Made by a program: the position numbers and the translations under genes. DNA of 64,000 nt, taken from assembly GCA_958295835.1 (NCBI GenBank), contig OY282378.1:3993694-4057693 (forward strand), in the 5' to 3' direction. This DNA is from an uncultured Gammaproteobacteria bacterium. Its GTDB lineage: Bacteria > Pseudomonadota > Gammaproteobacteria > HK1. The notes under the pieces were generated by a model. That model saw nothing but the letters and a program-made list of their open reading frames with translations, had not been told where the DNA came from and ran no database searches. Of this stretch, positions 1-9,021 are shown piece after piece. Position 1 is the first letter of the stretch, and the number at the start of each line of letters is the position of its first letter.

Positions 1-210
1 GGCGGTGGAGATCGCGCAGCCCGCGCCGTCGAAGCCGATGTCCCTGATGATGCCCTCGTCCACGTGGAGGTGGACGAAGAACTCGTCACCGCATACCGGG
101 TTGAAGCCGTGCGCGGAGCGGTTCGTCTTCTCGGGCCGGCAGGGATAGTTCCGCGGGTTGCGGTTGTGGTCGAGGATGACTTCCTCGTAGAGCTCGCGAA
201 GATCGTTCAT
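1..210 (-). CDS. sufU: SufU-type Fe-S scaffold / sulfur acceptor (3' part outside window)
   Basis: N-terminal 70 codons of a NifU_N/SufU-like protein; the rest runs off the left edge. It starts MNDLRELYEEVILDHNRNPR and carries the two early cysteines of the family, in NPVCGDEF and GAGCAIS. SufU-type proteins accept sulfur from SufS or act as a scaffold for Fe-S assembly in the cytoplasm. The ATG at 208-210 overlaps the sufS stop (ATGA), so the two genes are probably translationally coupled. It is the last gene seen in the suf operon. The C-terminal part that would separate a zinc-binding SufU from an IscU-like scaffold is not visible. Confidence 0.9.
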   Translation of the reverse strand, partial: MNDLRELYEEVILDHNRNPRNYPCRPEKTNRSAHGFNPVCGDEFFVHLHVDEGIIRDIGFDGAGCAISTA

Positions 211-1469
211 CGGTCGAAGATCTCCTTCACCTTGTGCAGGCTCCCGACCAGCGCGTCGATGTCCGCCCGTGTGTTGTAGAGCCCCAGCGAAGCCCGCGAG
301 AGCGCCGGCACCCCGTACCGCCTCATCAGCGGCATCGCGCAGTGGTGTCCGGCCCGGATCGCCACCCCGTGCTGGTCGGCGATGGTCCCGACGTCGTGCG
401 GATGCACGCCTTCCACCACGAACGAGAGGATACCCGCCTTCTCGGGTGCGGTGCCGACGATGCGCACCCCGTCGAGCGCGTCGAGTGCCCTGGTGGCGTA
501 CTCCAGGACGTCGCGCTCGTGCGCGGCGATGGCGTCCATGCCGAGCTCGGTCATGAACTCGACCGCGGCGCCGAGCCCGATCATCCCGGCGATGTTCGGG
601 GTCCCCGCCTCGAACTTGTACGGAAGATCGTTCCAGGTCGATTCCTCGAACGAGACGGTGCGGATCATGTCCCCGCCGCCTTGGTACGGCTCCGCCTCCT
701 CCAGCCGCGCGGCCCGGCCGTAGAGCACCCCGGTCCCGGTCGGGCCGTAGCACTTGTGGCTCGAGAACACGTAGAAGTCGCAGTCGAGCGCCCGGACGTC
801 GATGGTGTCGTGGGGAGCCGCCTGGGCGCCGTCGAGCACCGTGATCGCGCCGGCGGCGTGCGCCGCCTCGACGATTTCCTTCACGGGGTTGATGGTCCCG
901 AGCGCGTTGGAGACGTGGGCGGCGGCGACGATCCTGGTGCGCTCGTTCACGAGCTTCGCGAACGCCTCCATGTCCAGCGCGCCGCTGTCGTGGATCGGCG
1001 CCACCCGGAGCCGGGCGCCGGTCTGCCGGCACACGAGCTGCCAGGGGACGATGTTCGAATGGTGCTCCATGGTGGTGATGACGATCTCGTCACCCGGCCC
1101 CAGGCGGGGACGCGCCCAGCTCTGCGCGACCAGGTTCAGCCCTTCGGTGGCGCCGCGCACGAAGACGATCTCGCGCCGATCCGCCGCGTTGAGGAACGCC
1201 CTGACCGTATCCCGTGCCCCCTCGCAGGCGTTCGTGGCGCGCTCGCTCAGAGCATGCAGTCCCCGGTGGACGTTCGCGTTGTCGGATTCGTAGTAGCCGC
1301 GGATCGCGTCGATGACCGGCCGCGGCTTCTGGCTCGTGGCGCCGTTGTCGAGGTAGACGAGCGGATGCCCGTTGACCTCCTGGTCGAGAATGGGGAACTC
1401 CGCGCGCACCCGCTCGATGTCGAGCGGTTCGTTCCGCCGTTGCGGTGGACGGTCCGCCGCGGCGTTCAC
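207..1469 (-). CDS. sufS: SufS cysteine desulfurase
   Basis: A class V aminotransferase-fold, PLP-dependent desulfurase of about 420 residues, the normal SufS length. Visible landmarks are the N-terminal LVYLDNGATSQKP, the PLP lysine in SSHKCYGPTG and the catalytic cysteine in RAGHHCAMPLM. It releases sulfur from L-cysteine for the SufBCD scaffold, passing it through SufU. The start chosen is the GTG at 1467-1469, which overlaps the sufD stop (GTGA). An upstream extension in the same frame only reads antisense-like Arg/Pro sequence and was discarded. The 3' end overlaps sufU. Desulfurase identity is certain; the SufS subtype follows from the operon. Confidence 0.96.
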   Translation of the reverse strand: MNAAADRPPQRRNEPLDIERVRAEFPILDQEVNGHPLVYLDNGATSQKPRPVIDAIRGYYESDNANVHRGLHALSERATNACEGARDTVRAFLNAADRREIVFVRGATEGLNLVAQSWARPRLGPGDEIVITTMEHHSNIVPWQLVCRQTGARLRVAPIHDSGALDMEAFAKLVNERTRIVAAAHVSNALGTINPVKEIVEAAHAAGAITVLDGAQAAPHDTIDVRALDCDFYVFSSHKCYGPTGTGVLYGRAARLEEAEPYQGGGDMIRTVSFEESTWNDLPYKFEAGTPNIAGMIGLGAAVEFMTELGMDAIAAHERDVLEYATRALDALDGVRIVGTAPEKAGILSFVVEGVHPHDVGTIADQHGVAIRAGHHCAMPLMRRYGVPALSRASLGLYNTRADIDALVGSLHKVKEIFDR

Positions 1470-2890
1470 TGGAGGATCTCCCGCAGGTCGCCGCCGCCCG
1501 GCAGGTGCCCGAGCACCGCCGCCCCGATCGGCCCGCGGAGCCCGGGGCGGGCGATCCGCTCGACCACGTCCCGCGCGAACCCGTAGGTGAGCATGCCGCG
1601 CGCCGCGCTCTCGGCGATCCCGCGCGAGCGCAGGTAGAACAGCATCTGCTCGTCGAGCTGGCCGATGGTGGCGCCGTGCGAGCATTTGACGTCGTTGGCG
1701 TGGATCTCGAGCTGGGGTTTGGTGTCGATCTCCGCGTTGCGCGACAGCAGCAGGTTGCGGTTGGTCTGGTGGGCTTCGGTCTTCTGGGCGTGCGGGTGCA
1801 CGTGCACGCGCCCGTTGAACACCCCGCGCCCGCGCCCGCCGGCGATGCCCTTGTAGTACTCGTGGCTTGCGCAGTGCGGCGCCACGTGCTCGACGTTGGT
1901 GTGGAAGTCGGCGTGCTGGCGTCCGTTCGCGATGTACAGCCCGTCGAGGGAGCAGCGCGCGTGCTCATGGTCGAGGGTGACGTCGATGTCGTGCCGCGAG
2001 AGCCTGGCCCCGAGCGATACTGCCCAGGAGTGGAACGCCGCGCCCCGCGCGAGCCTCGCTTCGAGCGCGGCGACGTGGTACGCGGCGGCGCCCGCCTGCT
2101 GCACCTTGTAGTGCTCGACGGCGGCATCCTCGGCGACGTCGATCTCGGTGACGACGTTGTCCAGATACACGGCGCCGTCGAGCCCGAGGAAGTGCTCGAC
2201 CACGGCGATACGCGCCCCCGCGCCTGCCGCGATCACGATCCGCGGAGAGTACGCGCGCTCGCGCCCTTCCGACCCGGAGACGAAGACGAGGTGCACAGGC
2301 ACATCGGCGACCGCCCCCGGGGCGGCCCGGACCACCGCGCCGGTGTCCATGAACGCGGTGTTGAGCGCGGCGAACGCGGTCTTCTCCGGGCGCACGATCC
2401 GCGCGAGCAGACTCTCGAAGAACGCGGCGTCGCGTTCGAGGGCGCGGGGGAAATCCTCGACGGTGACGCCGGGCGGCAGCGCCTTGAGGTTCGAGAGCCC
2501 GGAGTCGAGCCGCCCGTCGACGATGACGAGGCGCGGGGCGCCGCCTCCGTCGAGGAACGCGCCACTTGTGCCGTTACCGCCGGGGAGCGTTCCGCTCGCG
2601 CCGTTGCCTTCAAGGAGCCGCCCGCCGCCCGCGCCGTTGTCGCCGGACGTGGGGCGGGGAGCCGCCCCGGCCCCGTCGAGGTCGAACGCGCGTTTTTCGA
2701 TGGGCGCCACGTTCGTGTACTTCCAGTGTTCGTGGCGCGGCGTCGGGAAGCCCGAGCGCGAGAACGCATCGGCCGCCGCGCGCCGCACGTCACGCAGCCA
2801 CGCCAGATCGTGGCCGGGCAGGGTCGGTTCGCGCCGGGTGAAGGCGTCGGCGTACCGGATCGCCGCAGTCGATGCCGCCGCGTCGCTCAT
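1466..2890 (-). CDS. sufD: SufD, Fe-S cluster assembly scaffold subunit
   Basis: About 474 residues, somewhat longer than usual SufD. The conserved C-terminal beta-helix part includes HVHPHAQKTEAHQTNRNLLL and CSHGATIGQLDEQMLFYLRSRGI, with the histidine expected at the SufB-SufD cluster site. The N-terminal region contains HEHWKYTN. Between roughly residues 80 and 115 lies a Gly/Asn/Ser-rich insert with near-repeats such as GNGASGTLPGGNGTSGAF, which accounts for the extra length and is probably a flexible loop. The ATG at 2888-2890 overlaps the stop of an upstream sufB/sufC relic (ATGA). SufD works with SufB and SufC; in this genome it is separated from them by an inserted cassette. Confidence 0.95.
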   Translation of the reverse strand: MSDAAASTAAIRYADAFTRREPTLPGHDLAWLRDVRRAAADAFSRSGFPTPRHEHWKYTNVAPIEKRAFDLDGAGAAPRPTSGDNGAGGGRLLEGNGASGTLPGGNGTSGAFLDGGGAPRLVIVDGRLDSGLSNLKALPPGVTVEDFPRALERDAAFFESLLARIVRPEKTAFAALNTAFMDTGAVVRAAPGAVADVPVHLVFVSGSEGRERAYSPRIVIAAGAGARIAVVEHFLGLDGAVYLDNVVTEIDVAEDAAVEHYKVQQAGAAAYHVAALEARLARGAAFHSWAVSLGARLSRHDIDVTLDHEHARCSLDGLYIANGRQHADFHTNVEHVAPHCASHEYYKGIAGGRGRGVFNGRVHVHPHAQKTEAHQTNRNLLLSRNAEIDTKPQLEIHANDVKCSHGATIGQLDEQMLFYLRSRGIAESAARGMLTYGFARDVVERIARPGLRGPIGAAVLGHLPGGGDLREILQ

Positions 2891-2964
2891 GCCCCGCCCG
2901 CCGCTTCCCGCACCCATTCGTAGCAGAACCCGTTGACGATCATCGAGATCGTGTCCTCCTCGCC
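2887..2964 (-). pseudogene. sufB/sufC fusion relic upstream of sufD
   Basis: Twenty-five codons ending just before sufD. They join a piece of SufB (EEDTISMIVNGFC, compare EEDAVSMIVNGFC in the intact sufB) directly to the C-terminus of SufC (YEWVREAAGGA, compare YEWVREAAAGA). This is what remains after a deletion ran from late sufB into late sufC in a duplicated copy of the operon. It keeps the native ATGA junction with sufD, so translation coupling into sufD may be preserved. No plausible function of its own. Confidence 0.85.
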
Positions 2965-2971
2965 GAATCGA

Positions 2972-3028
2972 ATACTTGACCATTTTGGTCGGGTAATCGT
3001 AGGATGCCCGACCAAAATGGTCAAGTAT
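2972..3028 (-). promoter_or_regulatory. Paired IscR-like (Rrf2) operators for sufDSU
   Basis: Two 25-bp sites, 2972-2996 and 3004-3028, start 32 bp apart, about three helical turns. Each fits the published IscR type 1 pattern at roughly 22 of 25 positions by eye, with core halves TTGACC and GGTCGGG, and CCCGACC and GGTCAAG. The two together form a perfect inverted repeat, 24 bp against 24 bp around a 13-nt loop (2970-2993 and 3007-3030), so a strong hairpin is possible as well. The position upstream of the relic and sufD implies a separate Fe-S-responsive promoter for sufDSU. IscR itself is not in the window. Confidence 0.7.
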
Positions 3029-3240
3029 TCATTGGGACAGAATTTCGGGTCCGATGTCCAGTCGGGAGCCACCGCCCCGTCGCCTCGTCCCGACAGCAGA
3101 GTTCCGGGAACGGCTGCCGGTGCTACGCCACTCGACGCCGATAGTCCGCATTGCCGGGCGAATCCGGCATGGACTATTCTCCGGCGGGCGATTCGGAAGA
3201 TCATGTCGCTCCCGGGAGACCGCTTTGCCGTTCAACCCCA
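3007..3240. repeat. Diverged copy of the sufB upstream region
   Basis: This stretch aligns by eye, same orientation and order, with 8683-8910 upstream of sufB. Shared landmarks include GGTCAAG(T/A)ATTC, ATTGGGAC, GGCGAAT followed by GCATGGA(C/T)TATTCT, then GCTCCCG(A/G)GAG and TTGCCGTTCAA(C/T)CCC. The copies differ at many positions, so the duplication is old or came from a related donor. It carries the sufB control region to a second place in front of sufDSU. The similarity stops near 3240, at the likely start of the first cassette gene. Confidence 0.8.
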
Positions 3241-3632
3241 AACGCAGAATCGCCGCCGACCCCGGTCCCGGCGCTCTGGAGGATCTGGCCGCACGTGTAC
3301 GTTATGGCGGTAACCCCGAACACAAGCACAACCCCGGCGATTTTGGATTGACGCCGCCTGCCCGGCCGCGGGCGGACAAGTCGAAATGTGATTGGGCCGG
3401 GATCGTCGAGCGGGCGGTCGCGTTGCGCCTGCTGCGCGAAGGCATTCGGCGAGGGTTGGTCAGTCAACAGTGGCGCGGGAGGTATCCTCAAAACGTCTGG
3501 GCGGTCACGGACGACGGCTACCCGCTGGAAGCACAGTTGGAAAACTCCGGATCGGGCGCCTATCACGGATATCCGATGCCTGGAACGGATCCATTCAGGG
3601 ACGTCGTCCTTGAACGCTGGATACCGACATGA
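3225..3632 (+). CDS. Small conserved hypothetical protein, first gene of inserted cassette
   Basis: About 135 residues if translation starts at the TTG at 3225, which has a GGGAG eight bases upstream; a longer in-frame extension back to 3054 exists but lies in the suf-derived repeat and looks non-coding. The protein has motifs GNPEHKHNPGDFG, PRADKSKCD, PQNVWAVTDDG and GAYHGYPMPG. I do not recognise a characterised function. Its TGA overlaps the ATG of the next gene (ATGA at 3629-3632), so the two are almost certainly co-translated and may form a two-component unit such as toxin and antidote; that role is inference. Base composition is more AT-rich than the flanking suf genes. Confidence 0.7.
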   Translation: MPFNPKRRIAADPGPGALEDLAARVRYGGNPEHKHNPGDFGLTPPARPRADKSKCDWAGIVERAVALRLLREGIRRGLVSQQWRGRYPQNVWAVTDDGYPLEAQLENSGSGAYHGYPMPGTDPFRDVVLERWIPT

Positions 3633-4972
3633 GCACCGGGTTCAAGATCGATTTCGCATGGATTCCCCGCGATTTCGGCGACGCGCTGGAACGCCTGTCG
3701 TTGGCCGGAATCACAATCGAAGCCGGTGGAGTCACCCTGACGGAAGTCGAGGACTCCGAGGCCAGGACGACGAGGCCCGAGATATACGTTTCGGCATTCG
3801 ATCTCGCGATGTGGCTGGTGGCGAACTGGTGGCGACTGCGATGGGAAGCCGATGGAGACGATTTGTCCTGGCAGATGAGTCACAGGATGGGCGCCGCCGG
3901 AAACGGATATCTCTGGCCCGACGTGGAGTTCATCAGTGGCGGCGATACCGTGCGTATTCGAGCCCGACCGATCAGGCTCGGTTCCACGCATTCGTTGCGG
4001 TTTCTCAATGGGGTGGACGTCCACATCCCCGCACGGAATTTCGAGGAAGGGGTTCGGGACTTCGTGGAGGCTGTCGTTTCGAGGATACGCTCTCTCGATT
4101 CCGGGAGAGCGGACGATCTGCACGGAGCAGAGGATCTGTCCGCGGCATGGCGTGAGCTCGATGAGGCAATCAGGAACCTGGAAACGAGCTTCGCGCGCAT
4201 CATGGAAGCCCGAATGGGCTTTGACGTCGGTGAGGCGGACCCCGCCTTGCTGAGGCGGCTGCACGAAGCGGCGGATTCTGCCGGCCGAAGCGCGGTGGGG
4301 GAGTTGGCCGTATCGTCCGGGAGCAGGGCACTGGCAGATTTTGAAGTGTTGTGGGAAGCCGTCCGCGGTCGTTCCCAATCCGTGTCTCTGGAAATTTCAC
4401 CGGACATGAGATCGGCAGTTGCCCAAGTGGTACAAGAGAATTGGAAACCCTGGATGCAAGGTGTCTCGGTAGCCGCGTTGGCTCGCAGGGAGTGGTCGTG
4501 TGGAACCGGGCCGATCCGCACGGAGAGCTTGGCGGAGTTATGCGACGTTCCTGCAGACTGGATTACGGAGTCTTCAGATGAGGCAAGGGCGCCGATCCCC
4601 GCTGGCTTCCGGAATGTCGAAGGGAACGACGCCCTCAACGCCGCCCTCAAGAAACACCACCCCACCGGCAGGCGGTTCGCGCTTGCCAGAATCATCGGCG
4701 ATCACTTGGTGGCCGGGGAGGGTGAAGATCTTTTGCCGGTGACGGACACGCACACGGACCGACAGAGATTCCAGAGAGCGTTCGCCCGGGAATTCCTTTG
4801 TCCGTTCGACACACTTCGAGAGGATCTGGGGAACCGGATCCCGGATGACGAATTCATGGAGGACGCGGCCCTTCGCTTTGACGTGTCGCCGGTGCTCGTC
4901 AGAAACGTGCTTGTCGATAATGGTGTGGTGGGACGGGGTTATCTCGCGTCGTCCGAGGTCGGGGAATTATGA
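3629..4972 (+). CDS. ImmA/IrrE-like protein with degenerate zinc-peptidase motif
   Basis: 447 residues. The C-terminal third resembles the ImmA/IrrE (COG2856) fold: RRFALARIIGDHL occupies the place of the usual HEXXH helix, followed by RQRFQRAFAREFLCPFDTLRE, which matches the second helix and the conserved LxP segment. The HEXXH itself is missing (ARIIGDHL), so peptidase activity is doubtful. The N-terminal 180 residues are unassigned, and the middle is rich in helices. ImmA/IrrE proteins often act as anti-repressors or as parts of toxin-antitoxin and phage-defence loci. Coupled to the small gene upstream; the third cassette gene follows after 84 bp. Probably horizontally acquired. Confidence 0.65.
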   Translation: MSTGFKIDFAWIPRDFGDALERLSLAGITIEAGGVTLTEVEDSEARTTRPEIYVSAFDLAMWLVANWWRLRWEADGDDLSWQMSHRMGAAGNGYLWPDVEFISGGDTVRIRARPIRLGSTHSLRFLNGVDVHIPARNFEEGVRDFVEAVVSRIRSLDSGRADDLHGAEDLSAAWRELDEAIRNLETSFARIMEARMGFDVGEADPALLRRLHEAADSAGRSAVGELAVSSGSRALADFEVLWEAVRGRSQSVSLEISPDMRSAVAQVVQENWKPWMQGVSVAALARREWSCGTGPIRTESLAELCDVPADWITESSDEARAPIPAGFRNVEGNDALNAALKKHHPTGRRFALARIIGDHLVAGEGEDLLPVTDTHTDRQRFQRAFAREFLCPFDTLREDLGNRIPDDEFMEDAALRFDVSPVLVRNVLVDNGVVGRGYLASSEVGEL

Positions 4973-5056
4973 ATGAGAGGTGAGGGAAGGCAAAAGAAAG
5001 ATGTTGTTTCCCATGCGTGACAGGGCGGTGGCGGTTTTGTCACCACGGAGGTTGTC

Positions 5057-6142
5057 ATGGTAGACATAGCGTTCAAGGTAACCTACAACGACGGCGGGGC
5101 AAACGGCGGTCTGATCGGTTACAGAGGAGTGTGCTCGGATCGGATCATTGTGGACAACGTGAAGGTCCGCGAGATGACTTGGTGTAGCGCGGAGGAAAAT
5201 CCCTGTAGATTGTACTGCGATTCTGGCTTGAACGGGCGGCGTCCGATTGTTCGGCAGGCGGATCAGGCCCACTGCTATGAGAGCGGTCTCTTGTTTGAAA
5301 GGCCCCTCAGATTCTGGGCAGGTGTCTTTCACAACGGTCCGCGCGAAGGAGAGCCCCAGCGTATCAGACAGGTGGAACCAGGAGACATCGCTTTCCTCAC
5401 CACCATCCCGCCCGGAGGCGAACAGGAGGATCGTATCGTTTTCGGGTGTTATCGAGTCGGGCGCGTCACCCCCACAGATTCGGGTGATCGTGTCGAGTCC
5501 GACGGGACGATGGACGTGGTCGTGCCCGACGACGTGGCACGAGACTTTTATCTCTGGAATTTCCAGCCTCCGAACAGAGACGGAACCAGGAGATGGGGTT
5601 TCGGTTTGTTCCGCTACCTGTATGAGGCGGATATTACGCAACGCCTCATCGAGGACCTCATGTGGCGCTTGGGGGACGACCGTCAGCGGGATGTCATCAT
5701 TCGAGCCCTTGGAGACGAATTCGGTCCTAAGCCGAACCCGACGCCCCATCTCCATCCCAATGGTCACGGTCATCGCGGCCAGGGTAGCGGCGAAAGTGAC
5801 GAGCACCGGAACCTCAAGAACCTCGTCGCAAAGTGTCCGAAACGTATAGGACTCCCCAGGAAAGCGACACCAGCCGTTGAGCACCGGTTCTTGAGCGGCG
5901 ACCGAGTAGATGTGAAGTTCGACCTCCCCGACGGAACGGCCGCGGTTGTCGAGGTGGAGACCATCTGCCCGCGTCCGGGAGCCCATCAGGCAGTGAAATA
6001 TCGGGCGCTGCTGGAAGTTGAGCGAGGAGACAAACTCGGAGCCGGCAAAGTCCAGGCGGTTCTTGTGGCTCACCGGTTCGATGAGGAGACACGAGATCTT
6101 GCTCGACGATACAATATCAGGTTGGTGCCACTGCAGGCCTGA
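5057..6142 (+). CDS. Putative PUA/EVE-like plus PD-(D/E)XK nuclease-like protein
   Basis: 361 residues, not firmly assigned. The N-terminal half includes VEPGDIAFLTTIPPGGEQED and IVFGCYRVGRV, which reads like a nucleic-acid-binding PUA/EVE-type barrel. A histidine-rich linker (PHLHPNGHGHRG) follows at about residue 235. The C-terminal 100 residues have GDRVDVKFDLPDG, VVEVET and GAHQAVKYRALL, then VQAVLVAHRFD, the D...ExE...Q/K arrangement of restriction-endonuclease-like nucleases. A modified-base-sensing or defence nuclease is a reasonable hypothesis. It lies in the same orientation as the two preceding genes, between broken suf copies. Confidence 0.55.
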   Translation: MVDIAFKVTYNDGGANGGLIGYRGVCSDRIIVDNVKVREMTWCSAEENPCRLYCDSGLNGRRPIVRQADQAHCYESGLLFERPLRFWAGVFHNGPREGEPQRIRQVEPGDIAFLTTIPPGGEQEDRIVFGCYRVGRVTPTDSGDRVESDGTMDVVVPDDVARDFYLWNFQPPNRDGTRRWGFGLFRYLYEADITQRLIEDLMWRLGDDRQRDVIIRALGDEFGPKPNPTPHLHPNGHGHRGQGSGESDEHRNLKNLVAKCPKRIGLPRKATPAVEHRFLSGDRVDVKFDLPDGTAAVVEVETICPRPGAHQAVKYRALLEVERGDKLGAGKVQAVLVAHRFDEETRDLARRYNIRLVPLQA

Positions 6143-6230
6143 CAGAAGGCAGCGGGCGTCTTCTTCGAGACCATCCTTCGGGCGAGCCCGACGCGCTGGG
6201 GTGCCCGGTGCCCCGAGGACGCTTCGGCAT

Positions 6231-6313
6231 CTACGCCGAATCGTGGCTGGGCAGGGCCGGTTCGAGCCGGGCGAACGCCTCGGCGTACCGGGCCGCCGAT
6301 GCCGCCGCGCCGC

Positions 6314-6317
<4 letters not shown>
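6231..6317 (-). pseudogene. Truncated sufD start relic after sufC
   Basis: A 28-codon relic that begins MSGAAASAARYAEAF and ends at a TAG. It parallels the first 28 residues of intact SufD (MSDAAASTAAIRYADAF). Its ATG overlaps the sufC stop exactly as a native sufC-sufD junction would. After the TAG the resemblance to sufD fades within a few codons. It is the mirror of the sufB/sufC relic at 2887-2964: together they show that the operon junction exists twice, each copy missing the complementary part. Confidence 0.85.
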
Positions 6318-7069
<752 letters not shown>

Positions 7070-7128
7070 CGCCGGTCGTCCGTGGGAGTAGGGGGAGAGG
7101 GTGCGCGCCGGATCGGCGCTGGGCCGGA

Positions 7129-8577
7129 TCAGCCGACCGCGCCTTCGAGGCTGACTTCGAGCAGCTTCTGGGCCTCCACCGCGAACTCCATCGGCAGCTC
7201 GCGGAACACTTCCTTGCAGAAGCCGTTGACGATCATCGAGACCGCATCCTCCTCGCCGATGCCGCGCTGGCGGCAGTAGAAGAGCTGGTCGTCGCTGATC
7301 TTCGAGGTGGTCGCCTCGTGCTCGACCTTCGCGCTCGGGTTCTTCACCTCCATGTACGGGAAGGTATGCGCGCCGCAGCGGTCGCCCATGAGCAGCGAGT
7401 CGCACTGGGTGTAGTTGCGGGCGTTCTCCGCTCCCTTCCCGATCTGGACGAGGCCGCGGTAGGAGTTCTGCCCGCGCCCGGCCGAGATCCCCTTCGACAC
7501 GACGGTGCTGCGGGTGTTGCGCCCGAGGTGGATCATCTTCGTGCCGGTGTCCGCCTGCTGGCGCAGGTTGCTGAGCGCGACGGAGTAGAACGCGCCGACG
7601 GAGTCGTCGCCGCGCAGGATGCAGCTCGGATACTTCCAGGTGATGGCCGAGCCGGTCTCCACCTGGGTCCAGGAGATCTTCGAGCCGTTGCCGCGGCAGT
7701 CGCCGCGCTTGGTGACGAAGTTGTAGATGCCGCCGGTGCCGTGCTCGTCGCCGGGGTACCAGTTCTGCACCGTGGAGTACTTGATCTCCGCCCCTTCGAG
7801 GGCGACGAGCTCCACCACCGCGGCGTGGAGCTGGTTCTCGTCGCGCGCCGGAGCGGTGCATCCTTCGAGGTAGCTCACGTAGCTCCCCGCGTCCGCGACG
7901 ACGAGGGTGCGCTCGAACTGCCCGGTCTTGGCCGCGTTGATCCGGAAGTACGTGGACAGCTCCATGGGGCAGCGCACGCCCTTTGGCACGTAGCAGAACG
8001 AGCCGTCGCTGAAGACGGCGGAGTTCAGCGTCGCGAAGAAGTTGTCGGTGTAGGGCACGACGGTGCCGAGATACGCCTCGACCAGCGCCGGATGCTCGCG
8101 CACCGCTTCGGAGAACGAGCAGAAGACGATGCCCTGCTCGGCCAGCTTGTCCTTGAACGTGGTGGCGACGGAGACGCTGTCGAACACCGCATCGACCGCC
8201 ACCCCCGCGAGGGCGGCGCGCTCGTGCAGCGGGATCCCGAGTTTTTCGTAGGTCTCGAGCAGTTTGGGATCGACCTCGTCGAGGCTCTTCGGGCCGTCGT
8301 CCTTCGATTTCGGGGCGGAGTAGTACGAGATCTCGTCGTAGTCGATCGGTGGGTGGTGGAGGTTCGCCCAGCGGGGCTCGGACATGGTGAGCCAGTGGCG
8401 GTAGGCCCGCAGGCGCCATTCGGTGAGGAACGCGGGCTCCTGCTTCTTGCGCGAGATGAGCCGGACGACGTCCTCGTCGAGGCCGGGGGGGACGGTGTCG
8501 GATTCCAGGTCGGTGACGAAACCGTGCTGGTATTCCCGCCGGACCAGGGCGTCGACTTCGGTGTTGGGGGTGTCCAT
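7129..8577 (-). CDS. sufB: SufB, Fe-S cluster assembly scaffold
   Basis: 482 residues, typical SufB. Diagnostic segments are SYLEGCTAPARDENQLHAA with the sulfur-accepting cysteine, VQNWYPGDEHGTGGIYNFVTK, and VEHEATTSKISDDQLFYCRQ near the C-terminus, which holds the acidic/His residues implicated in cluster assembly. It is the first gene of the upstream half-operon. The ATG at 8575-8577 was chosen over an upstream in-frame extension that runs through the operator region and has no family similarity. Confidence 0.97.
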   Translation of the reverse strand: MDTPNTEVDALVRREYQHGFVTDLESDTVPPGLDEDVVRLISRKKQEPAFLTEWRLRAYRHWLTMSEPRWANLHHPPIDYDEISYYSAPKSKDDGPKSLDEVDPKLLETYEKLGIPLHERAALAGVAVDAVFDSVSVATTFKDKLAEQGIVFCSFSEAVREHPALVEAYLGTVVPYTDNFFATLNSAVFSDGSFCYVPKGVRCPMELSTYFRINAAKTGQFERTLVVADAGSYVSYLEGCTAPARDENQLHAAVVELVALEGAEIKYSTVQNWYPGDEHGTGGIYNFVTKRGDCRGNGSKISWTQVETGSAITWKYPSCILRGDDSVGAFYSVALSNLRQQADTGTKMIHLGRNTRSTVVSKGISAGRGQNSYRGLVQIGKGAENARNYTQCDSLLMGDRCGAHTFPYMEVKNPSAKVEHEATTSKISDDQLFYCRQRGIGEEDAVSMIVNGFCKEVFRELPMEFAVEAQKLLEVSLEGAVG

Positions 8578-9021
8578 GCGCCGGCTTCTCCTCGGTGGGT
8601 GGGGCGGCTGCGGCGGATGCCCGTCGGGCCGGACTTCCGGCGGCGCCGAATTCCCGACTAAAACGGTCAGGTATTCTACGAGTTCCCGATCAAATGGGTC
8701 AAGAATTCGATTGGGACGTTCGGCCGGGGCCACGGCCCCGTCGATCCGCGTCCCGGCGGCGGAGCACCGGGGATGGTTGCCGGCGCTATGCGCCCGATGC
8801 CGGTAGCCAGCGAGCGTTGCGGGGCGAATCTCGCATGGATTATTCTTTGCCGGACGATTCGGGATCATCGCCATATTGCTCCCGAGAGGTCGATTTGCCG
8901 TTCAATCCCAGCGGGGTCGAGGAGAGATGGGGGGCAGGATGGCCGGGATCGCGCGGATGGCGCTGATAGGGACCATCGTCTGAAGAGCGGGTGCGACGAT
9001 TTTTGAGATGGGACGTGCACA
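8578..9021. other. Intergenic region between sufB and the small Rossmann-like gene
   Basis: 444 bp without a supported gene. It holds the IscR-like operator pair at 8650-8706, and the stretch from about 8683 to 8910 is the partner of the repeat at 3007-3240. The end of that repeat, TTGCCGTTCAATCCC at 8895-8909, matches the likely start of the cassette gene at 3225 but is followed by unrelated sequence. No regulator gene such as iscR or sufR is present. Confidence 0.7.
8650..8706 (-). promoter_or_regulatory. Paired IscR-like (Rrf2) operators for sufBC
   Basis: Site one (8650-8674) has TTCCCGACTAAAACGG then TCAGGTAT and fits the published IscR type 1 pattern at about 23 of 25 positions by eye. 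Site two (8682-8706), with CCCGATC and GGGTCAAG, fits less well. The start-to-start spacing of 32 bp is the same as in the second pair at 2972-3028. IscR with a 2Fe-2S cluster represses such sites in other gammaproteobacteria, so Fe-S starvation or oxidative stress should raise suf expression. Regulator binding is inferred. Confidence 0.75.

Noticed and set aside
6143..6200. Plus-strand GVFFETILRA resembling SufD FFESLLAR in inverse orientation
   Set aside because: Only about eight residues match; too short to call an inverted sufD piece.
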